Origin: an uncultured Chromatiaceae bacterium
GTDB taxonomy: Bacteria > Pseudomonadota > Gammaproteobacteria > Enterobacterales > Alteromonadaceae
Reading direction: 5' to 3'
Length of the DNA stretch: 24,679 bases
Assembly (NCBI GenBank): GCA_937978655.1
Contig: CALJUX010000048.1
Coordinates: 1 to 24,679 of the forward strand
The notes below the pieces were generated by a model that saw nothing but the letters and a program-made list of their open reading frames with translations, did no database searches and was not told where the DNA came from. Both the position numbers and the translations under genes were made by a program. Below are positions 1 to 5,477 of this stretch, in pieces (the stretch's first letter is position 1; each line of letters starts with the position of its first letter).

Positions 1-151
1 CATCTCCAACGAGTGCCCACACAGATGATTGATTGCTAATTGTTAAAGAGCGTGCCGTTTTACTTAACGGCGAAAGTCGTTGTTAATCAACCACTTTCAG
101 AATCTTTGGCGTTTAACTTCTTCGTTTCCGAATCCGTCGTCGCTGTCGATG
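1..151 (-). promoter_or_regulatory. rRNA operon leader (5' external region of a 16S rRNA gene)
   Basis: Read on the minus strand this is the transcribed leader of an rrn operon running leftward out of the window. It contains a boxB-like hairpin, a boxA core, and then the block CTGTGTGGGCACTCG, which I recognise from the E. coli 16S leader. The 16S gene itself is not in the window. The leader would nucleate the Nus-factor antitermination complex and provide part of the stem for RNase III processing of pre-16S RNA. The identification rests on remembered E. coli sequence and on element order, and I am confident of it. Confidence 0.88.
41..71 (-). promoter_or_regulatory. rrn antitermination site: boxB-like hairpin and boxA
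   Basis: On the minus strand a perfect 6-bp hairpin (arms GCCGTT at 66-71 and AACGGC at 54-59, 6-nt loop) is followed after two bases by GCTCTTTAACA at 41-51, the rrn boxA core. The order boxB then boxA is that of rrn leaders, opposite to lambda nut sites. boxA is the binding site of NusB with NusE (ribosomal protein S10), and the gene for S10 is also in this window. Confidence 0.88.
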
Positions 152-230
152 GAGCGCATTATAGAGAGATCAGAATCGATCACAAGATCTTTTTTACAGA
201 ATGATGATCGTTTGATGGTTTTTTCAACGA
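151..230 (-). promoter_or_regulatory. rrn P1-type promoter with A-rich UP region
   Basis: On the minus strand there is a perfect -10 TATAAT (158-163), a 16-bp spacer, and a -35 TTGTGA (180-185). The discriminator GCGCTCC (151-157) is GC-rich, as in stringently controlled rRNA promoters. Upstream, A-tracts at about 189-194 and 219-224 resemble an UP element. The start point is expected near 149-151. I see no clear second promoter between here and boxB, so this rrn copy may use a single main promoter. Fis sites cannot be judged by eye. Confidence 0.85.
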
Positions 231-273
231 AACCGCGTTTTTTGCCGCTTTGTTGTACGATTTAAGCAAAGAT

Positions 274-287
274 TCCGGCGGATCGGA
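274..287 (+). promoter_or_regulatory. TCCG/CGGA half-sites upstream of the regulator gene
   Basis: TCCG (274-277), CGGA (279-282) and CGGA (284-287) lie about 60-73 bp upstream of the predicted sigma54 start. They match the arms of the palindromes at 3048-3081. Spacing here is irregular (1 or 6 bases between arms instead of 4), so this would be a degenerate, possibly autoregulatory, activator site. Confidence 0.35.
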
Positions 288-320
288 CTGGATCAAGACT
301 GATCTTTTCACGGTGAAGAA

Positions 321-336
321 CGGCATTGAACTTGCT
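321..336 (+). promoter_or_regulatory. Putative sigma54 (-24/-12) promoter of the response-regulator gene
   Basis: CGGCAT (321-326), five bases, then TTGCT (332-336) has the GG-N10-GC spacing of RpoN promoters (GG at 322-323, GC at 334-335; consensus TGGCAC-N5-TTGCA/T). The expected start is near 347, about 60 nt before the ATG at 407. The same arrangement precedes the adaptor gene (3144-3159). A sigma70-like TATAGT at 360-365 exists but lacks a convincing -35. The call is by motif only. Confidence 0.5.
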
Positions 337-406
337 GCTGCCTGGAATCACAGATTTGCTATAGTGCGGTCGCATAGCTTCACCCCTCTATATATGGAGT
401 TTACAC

Positions 407-1783
407 ATGGTACCGGCACTGGGAGCCTCCGGGGCGCATCTGCTTTTTGTCGACGATAACCGCGAACTACGTCTGGCAGCCCGCTTTATATTGGAAGATC
501 AGGGTTATCGTTTCAGCGAGTTGGAGAATCCGGTGCAGGCGAGAGAATGGCTGGCACAACAGCAACCTGATTTGATCCTGCTGGATATGAACTTTCAGCT
601 CGACACAACCTCAGGTGAAGAAGGAATTCGGTTCCTGAAATTCCTGCAACAACAGTACCCGGAAATCCCCGTCATCGCGGTCACTGCCTGGTCCAATACT
701 CAGTTGGTCGTGCAGGCAATGCAGGCCGGTGCCGCCGATTTTCTGGAAAAGCCCTGGCAAAACCAACGTCTGCAGCAAGTTCTGCAGCAACAGCTAAAAC
801 TGGCACGACTGAAGCAGCAAAACCAGGCATTAGCACAACAGCTGGATCCGCCCGCTGCCGAACTGGAATGGCGAAGCCCCGCTATGCAACTGTTAATGCG
901 CCAGCTAGACCGAGTCGCCATGACGGATGCCAACATTCTGCTCACCGGTGAGAATGGTACTGGGAAAAGCCAGTTAGCACAGTGGCTACATCAACACTCC
1001 AATCGCCGGCAAGGCCCGTTAATCTCAGTCAATATGGCAGCTATTCCGGAGGCTCTGTTTGAAAGTGAATTGTTTGGGCACAGAAAAGGCGCTTTCACTG
1101 ACGCCAGAGAGCATCGACTTGGCAGATTCAGCCTGGCCCGTGGCGGCAGTCTGTTCCTTGATGAAATCGCCTGTTTACCTTTCTCACAACAAGCGAAGTT
1201 GTTGCGGGTGCTTGAATCCGGTGAGTTCGAAGCGGTTGGATCCAGCCAGACAGAACAAACCGATATACGGCTTATCGCTGCAACAAATGCAAACTTCAGC
1301 CAGCTAATTACTCAGGGTTTGTTCCGTCAGGATTTATATTACCGCCTGAATACACTCGAGTTCCGGATCCCGTCGCTGCGGGAGCGCCCTGAAGACCTGC
1401 CGCTTTTAGCCGAACACTTCTTATATAAGCATGGCCACCGCTATCAAAAAACCGGATTGCGGCTGGACGCCAGCGCGATGCAGTGCCTGATGCATTACAG
1501 CTGGCCGGGTAATCTGCGCGAACTCAGTCATTTACTGGAGCGCGCTGTATTATTGTGTCAGCAGTCGCGGATCACCGAACGGGATTTAGGGATCATTCAT
1601 CCAAATACTGACCGGATCAGCGCAGCAACACTACCGATGATGACTCTGGATCAGGCCGAGCTGCAGCTGATCCGTCAGGCACTGACAATCACTGGCGGTC
1701 ACAAACAGAAAGCGGCTGAGTTACTGGGTATCACGAAGTCCTCTTTATACCGGCGACTGGAGAAGTATGAGCTGGCACTCTGA
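407..1783 (+). CDS. Sigma54-dependent response regulator (REC-AAA+-Fis HTH, NtrC family)
   Basis: A 458-residue two-component activator of RpoN promoters. The receiver domain (about 11-125) has the acidic pair D16/D17, phosphoacceptor D60 (LILLDMNF), T93 and K115. The AAA+ domain has Walker A GENGTGKS (181-188), the sigma54-contacting loop GAFTDA (228-233) and Walker B SLFLDE (248-253). A Fis-type helix-turn-helix occupies about 415-456. The start follows GGAG at 395-398 with a 7-8 nt gap. The 3' end overlaps the kinase gene by 17 nt, so the pair is probably translationally coupled. I infer that it is phosphorylated by that kinase and activates the exporter genes and its own promoter. The family call is firm; the physiological signal is unknown and no specific ortholog name is warranted. 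Confidence 0.95.
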   Translation: MVPALGASGAHLLFVDDNRELRLAARFILEDQGYRFSELENPVQAREWLAQQQPDLILLDMNFQLDTTSGEEGIRFLKFLQQQYPEIPVIAVTAWSNTQLVVQAMQAGAADFLEKPWQNQRLQQVLQQQLKLARLKQQNQALAQQLDPPAAELEWRSPAMQLLMRQLDRVAMTDANILLTGENGTGKSQLAQWLHQHSNRRQGPLISVNMAAIPEALFESELFGHRKGAFTDAREHRLGRFSLARGGSLFLDEIACLPFSQQAKLLRVLESGEFEAVGSSQTEQTDIRLIAATNANFSQLITQGLFRQDLYYRLNTLEFRIPSLRERPEDLPLLAEHFLYKHGHRYQKTGLRLDASAMQCLMHYSWPGNLRELSHLLERAVLLCQQSRITERDLGIIHPNTDRISAATLPMMTLDQAELQLIRQALTITGGHKQKAAELLGITKSSLYRRLEKYELAL

Positions 1784-3035
1784 TAGCCTCGAACGGCAAA
1801 GCTATTTGCTTGCCACAGTGCTACTGGTTCTGAGTACCACCTTTGCACTTTTATGCAGCTGGTTTTGGCCACATTGGTGGGTTTGGATTCTGGCAACTGC
1901 ACTGCTGATCGGGCTCAACCGCTGGCAGTTGCGCAGTCGCAAGCGCCTGCTGTCCGCTTTTCAGCGTGCCAGTGTGCAACTGGACGCACTCCAACTACAG
2001 GATTATAGCCTGCAGGCTAAACCCGCCTATCGCACAGGGATCGCTGCAACTTTTCAGAATCAGCTACAGCAGCTCGCGACACAGTTGCAACAGCGTAAGA
2101 GTTACTTCGACGAACAACAGTTTCTGTTATACCGGCTGATCGATCAGCTGAACACGCCGATTCTGGTGTTGAACCACAAACAACAACTCAGTTATGCCAA
2201 CAGCGAGTTTGAACAGCTATTTGGCCACCCCTGGCAAAGCCTGCGGCATACCAGTGCCGTTAGTCTGGGTTTGGCCGCCACACCACACTGGCATTTCACT
2301 GATATCACCAGAAGCAGGCAATGGCAGATCCGGCACAGCCGATTTTTAGATCAAGGCGAACGCCATCAGCTGCTGGTATTTATCGATATTCAGTCTGCAT
2401 TACGTGAAAACCAACTGCAGGCCTGGCAACAACTGATCCGCGTGCTCAGTCACGAGATCCGCAATTCACTGGCTCCGGTACAAAGCTTAAGTGAGTATCT
2501 GCAAACCAAGTTACCCGCAGGCCGAGAACAAGACGCCGTCAAGCTTATCAACGAACGCAGTCAGCATTTGCAGGATTTTGTCAGCCGTTATGCCGAACTG
2601 GATAAAGAACTCAGTATTACTCTGCAGACTGTACAAACTACGCAACTGTTTCAAAGCCTGCAATGTATGTTTCCACAGGCTGGGCTGACGTTATATGGTC
2701 CGCAGCTGAGCTTGTTGACAGATCCGGTGCTCTTGCAGCAAGTGCTGATTAATCTGCTAAAAAATGCACTGGAAGCCGGCAGCCCTGCCGGCACGACAGA
2801 GCTGCGGTTTAGCCTGCAGCCAGCTTATGTTGTCATAGAATTGCTAGACCAGGGCCATGGTATCCATAACCCCCGGGATTTATTTGTACCTTTTTATTCC
2901 ACTAAACCACAAGGCCAGGGCATTGGTCTGGCGTTATGCCGGCATATCATCGAACGTTTGGGTGGAACATTGGATTTGCAAAATCGTCCTGATGGGATCT
3001 GTGGTGTGATTGCCAGGATCCGTTTACCTCTGTAA
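1767..3035 (+). CDS. Membrane sensor histidine kinase, partner of the sigma54 regulator
   Basis: A 422-residue kinase. Two hydrophobic helices (about 13-33 and 37-51) are separated by only a short WP-rich turn, so there is essentially no periplasmic sensor domain and sensing is probably within the membrane or cytoplasm. A PAS-like region spans about 120-210. The H-box LSHEIRNSL carries H229. The ATPase domain has the N-box (N329, N333), G1 DQGHG (361-365), F-box FVPFYSTK (373-380) and G2 GQGIGLAL (383-390). The layout resembles NtrY-type kinases. The ATG lies inside the regulator gene (17-nt overlap). Short-loop kinases beside ABC exporters often monitor envelope damage or antimicrobial compounds; that role is inference here. 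Confidence 0.93.
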   Translation: MSWHSDSLERQSYLLATVLLVLSTTFALLCSWFWPHWWVWILATALLIGLNRWQLRSRKRLLSAFQRASVQLDALQLQDYSLQAKPAYRTGIAATFQNQLQQLATQLQQRKSYFDEQQFLLYRLIDQLNTPILVLNHKQQLSYANSEFEQLFGHPWQSLRHTSAVSLGLAATPHWHFTDITRSRQWQIRHSRFLDQGERHQLLVFIDIQSALRENQLQAWQQLIRVLSHEIRNSLAPVQSLSEYLQTKLPAGREQDAVKLINERSQHLQDFVSRYAELDKELSITLQTVQTTQLFQSLQCMFPQAGLTLYGPQLSLLTDPVLLQQVLINLLKNALEAGSPAGTTELRFSLQPAYVVIELLDQGHGIHNPRDLFVPFYSTKPQGQGIGLALCRHIIERLGGTLDLQNRPDGICGVIARIRLPL

Positions 3036-3047
3036 CCCGACACCAAG

Positions 3048-3081
3048 GTCCGATTCCGGAATTGAGCGTCCGATATCGGAC
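3048..3081 (+). promoter_or_regulatory. Two tandem 14-bp palindromes, putative activator sites (UAS)
   Basis: GTCCGATTCCGGAA (3048-3061) and GTCCGATATCGGAC (3068-3081) start exactly 20 bp apart, about two helical turns. Both contain TCCG-N4-CGGA; the second is a perfect palindrome. They are centred about 115 and 95 bp upstream of the start predicted from the sigma54-like promoter at 3144-3159, which is where enhancer sites of NtrC-family activators usually sit. Binding by the regulator at 407-1783 is inferred from context. Confidence 0.6.
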
Positions 3082-3143
3082 GATCAATAACATACATTGC
3101 CAAATCATCAATTTAAATCATTGAAATAAAACAGATTTAAAGA

Positions 3144-3159
3144 CGGCATCACATTTGCT
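3144..3159 (+). promoter_or_regulatory. Putative sigma54 (-24/-12) promoter of the exporter genes
   Basis: CGGCAT (3144-3149), five bases, then TTTGCT keeps the obligatory GG-N10-GC spacing (GG 3145-3146, GC 3157-3158). The expected start is near 3170, giving a leader of roughly 130 nt before the ATG at 3298. It lies between the paired palindromes and the adaptor gene, and the upstream regulator carries GAFTDA, which makes a sigma54 promoter expected at this spot. Confidence 0.6.
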
Positions 3160-3297
3160 TTCAGAATACTCAGCAACTGTCGCTTCGACCAGCACCCCTT
3201 TTTCAGTTTTTTTCTTCCCTGGATTACTGAACCCGGCAAAAGATGACTGATCTGAAGCCGACAGTTGCGTTTTATCTGACGCAGGCCCGGAGTATCG

Positions 3298-4545
3298 ATG
3301 GATATTAAAATCAACAAACAACCAAACCGGTGGACATCGCCACTGCGGGCTGTCGCGATACTCGCGGGCCTGACATTGGCCTGGGCTTTGCTGAAATCTC
3401 CGGCGCCAGATCACAAAATCGACCGCAATCAACTGGTTCTCGGCACCGTCAAGCGGGGAGATTTGCAAGTCGCTGTCGAGGGTTATGGCGTGTTGAGGTC
3501 CAACCGCCAGCAACTCATTACAGCACAATATCCGGCGACCGTTGCAGAGATTCTATTGCGTCCGGGAGCTACAGTGACTGCCGAAGCCGTGATCCTGCGT
3601 TTACATGATCCCGACCTGACGCAACAACTACAAACGGCTACCATGGCAGTGGCCGAACAACAGGCCGCGGTGCGCCGTACAAAACTCACCAATCAACGGG
3701 AAATACTGGCCGAACAGGCCGTATTAGCGGAATTGACCGCACTGCGAGATGCGCAGCAACTGCGATTGACTGCGATACAGGACCTGGCCAGACGTGGTGT
3801 GATCCCTGCTCTCGACTACCAAACGGCGTTATTGCAGGAACAGCAACTGAGTGCCCGGCTGCAACTGCAGCAAAGCCGGCTGCGCCAGCTACATGATGTT
3901 GCGAATGAAGACCTGAATATCGTCAGCGAACAACTAAACCAGGCAAAATCAAACTTGCAACGTCTGGAATTGCGCTCAGAGCAACTGACGGTACGCGCCG
4001 GGATCAGTGGTGTGTTACAACGCCTGCCGGTAGAGCTGGGCCAAAGTGTGAATGGTGGGCAAGAGCTTGCGCAGGTTGGCAGCAACCAGGATTTACAGGC
4101 GCTGGTGCGAATCTCTCAGGCAAAAATAGAACAGCTGGCTGTAGGACAACCTGCGCGCATCAATATTCGCCGGGAGACAACAGCAGCGACTGTGAGCCGG
4201 ATCACGCCGCAAGTGCAGGAAGGGACTATCGAAGTGGAGCTGACCTTTAGCCAAGGTGTGCCGGTATCGGCACGGCCAGAACTGAATATCGACGCACAAA
4301 TTTTTACCGCCGAGCTGAAAAACACACTTTATCTGGAACGGCCCGTCAATGTGCAAGGCCATAGCAACAGCCGGCTTTTTAAGTACAACCGCAGTCATCA
4401 ACTGCTCGATAGCACTGCTGTTCAGGTCGGGGAAGAAGCTGGCCGCTTTTTACAACTGCTACAAGGGGCCAATGAAGGCGACATTTTTGTCTTGTCCGAT
4501 ATGGTGGCCTTCGCTGATGCCAGTCAAATCAATGTCGTGCAGTAA
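3298..4545 (+). CDS. HlyD/MacA-like periplasmic adaptor of an ABC exporter
   Basis: A 415-residue membrane-fusion protein. One N-terminal membrane anchor (about 16-33) leads into a beta segment starting LVLGTVKRGDL, the first half of a lipoyl-like barrel-sandwich (about 46-95). A Gln-rich alpha-helical coiled-coil hairpin follows (about 105-215), then the second lipoyl half (LTVRAGISGVLQRLPVELGQ, about 228-250) and beta-barrel regions. Such proteins bridge an inner-membrane transporter to an outer-membrane TolC-type channel. The start follows GGAG at 3289-3292. It sits directly ahead of the ATPase and permease genes and completes a MacAB-like set. No lipobox is seen. The family is secure; substrate and partner channel cannot be read from the sequence. 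Confidence 0.9.
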   Translation: MDIKINKQPNRWTSPLRAVAILAGLTLAWALLKSPAPDHKIDRNQLVLGTVKRGDLQVAVEGYGVLRSNRQQLITAQYPATVAEILLRPGATVTAEAVILRLHDPDLTQQLQTATMAVAEQQAAVRRTKLTNQREILAEQAVLAELTALRDAQQLRLTAIQDLARRGVIPALDYQTALLQEQQLSARLQLQQSRLRQLHDVANEDLNIVSEQLNQAKSNLQRLELRSEQLTVRAGISGVLQRLPVELGQSVNGGQELAQVGSNQDLQALVRISQAKIEQLAVGQPARINIRRETTAATVSRITPQVQEGTIEVELTFSQGVPVSARPELNIDAQIFTAELKNTLYLERPVNVQGHSNSRLFKYNRSHQLLDSTAVQVGEEAGRFLQLLQGANEGDIFVLSDMVAFADASQINVVQ

Positions 4546-4612
4546 TCATGCATTGACGTCTCTTCATCATTTACACCACAGCCCAGCGCTGCGTTAAAAA
4601 AGGAATAACACA

Positions 4613-5347
4613 ATGAATCAGGCCATCATCCAGCTACGCGATATCAGCAAAGTATTTGCCACGGAAGAAATGGAAACACATGCCCTGCGCGGTATCGATC
4701 TGGAAATTTATCCGGCTGATTTCGTATCTATATACGGTCCGTCTGGCTGCGGTAAATCTACCTTGTTGTCGCTGTTGGGTTTACTCGATATGCCGACGCG
4801 TGGCAGCTACCAAATTGAAGGCCATGAAGCCAGCGCTTTGTCGTTGTCTGAAGCTGCTTATATCCGCAATGAAAAAATCGGTTTTATCTTTCAGTCGTTC
4901 AACCTGATTGATGAGTTAACGGTATTCGACAACATCGCCCTGCCTCTGCGCTATCGCCGTAACCCGGTGCCTAAAGCGGAGATTGAAGCCCGCGTCATGG
5001 CATGTTTGCAAAAAGTAGATATGACACACCGCGCCGGCCATAGGCCCAATCAGCTTTCCGGCGGTCAACAACAACGGATTGCGATTGCCCGCGCCTTAGT
5101 CGGTCAGCCTGCGCTGCTATTGGTTGACGAACCTACGGGGAATCTTGATACCAGAAATGGTGATACGGTGATGGATATGTTGTGTGAACTCAACAGCCAA
5201 GGCACTACCCTGTGCATGGTGACACACGACGCCCGCTATGCCGACATGGCGGGCCGTAAGCTGCATATGCTGGATGGGCGCATACTGGACGCCGATAGCA
5301 CACCGTTGCAGCAACCTGCATCCGCACTGCGTCAGATTCGGTCATGA
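4613..5347 (+). CDS. ABC exporter ATP-binding protein (MacB/LolD type)
   Basis: A 244-residue nucleotide-binding subunit with every catalytic element: Walker A GPSGCGKS (42-49), Q-loop Q94 in FQSFN, signature LSGGQ (148-152), Walker B ALLLVDEP with E173 (167-174), D-loop NLD, and H-loop H205 (VTHD). The sequence type is that of LolD/MacB/FtsE-class ATPases, which drive mechanotransmission rather than substrate passage through a membrane channel. AAGGA precedes the start closely. It lies 67 nt after the adaptor gene and 130 nt before the permease gene, so the three are probably one transcript. In true MacB the ATPase is fused to the permease; here it is separate. Confidence 0.95.
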   Translation: MNQAIIQLRDISKVFATEEMETHALRGIDLEIYPADFVSIYGPSGCGKSTLLSLLGLLDMPTRGSYQIEGHEASALSLSEAAYIRNEKIGFIFQSFNLIDELTVFDNIALPLRYRRNPVPKAEIEARVMACLQKVDMTHRAGHRPNQLSGGQQQRIAIARALVGQPALLLVDEPTGNLDTRNGDTVMDMLCELNSQGTTLCMVTHDARYADMAGRKLHMLDGRILDADSTPLQQPASALRQIRS

Positions 5348-5395
5348 AGCAAGATACGCACTGGGGCCGATTCACTCCCTTTGGTTGTCAGTGAC

Positions 5396-5425
5396 GCAGC
5401 TTGCCACCGCCGCGGTGCTTGCTGC
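5396..5425 (+). other. GC-rich hairpin in the gap between the ATPase and permease genes
   Basis: Within the 130-nt gap (5348-5477), arms GCAGC (5396-5400) and GCTGC (5421-5425) and an inner CACCGC/GCGGTG pair form an interrupted stem with a TT/TT internal loop and one bulged base. No T-run follows, so it is not an ordinary terminator. It could stabilise or segment the mRNA, or be a REP-like element. Function is unknown. Confidence 0.4.
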
Positions 5426-5477
5426 GGAAAAATTCTATCGATGCAGGATCTGTAACAATAAAGACAAGGACAATACT

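Noticed and set aside
80..459. Short plus-strand frames at the left edge
   Set aside because: They lie over the rrn promoter and leader of the opposite strand and the start of the regulator gene; no coding signals.
3108..3528. Minus-strand frames of 69 and 136 codons opposite the adaptor promoter and 5' end
   Set aside because: They are shadows of the adaptor gene and cross the promoter region; no ribosome-binding site or family resemblance.
5238..5477. 80-codon in-frame extension at the start of the permease, giving 906 residues
   Set aside because: It overlaps the end of the ATPase gene, has no permease-like sequence and no ribosome-binding site at 5238; AAGGA fits the ATG at 5478.
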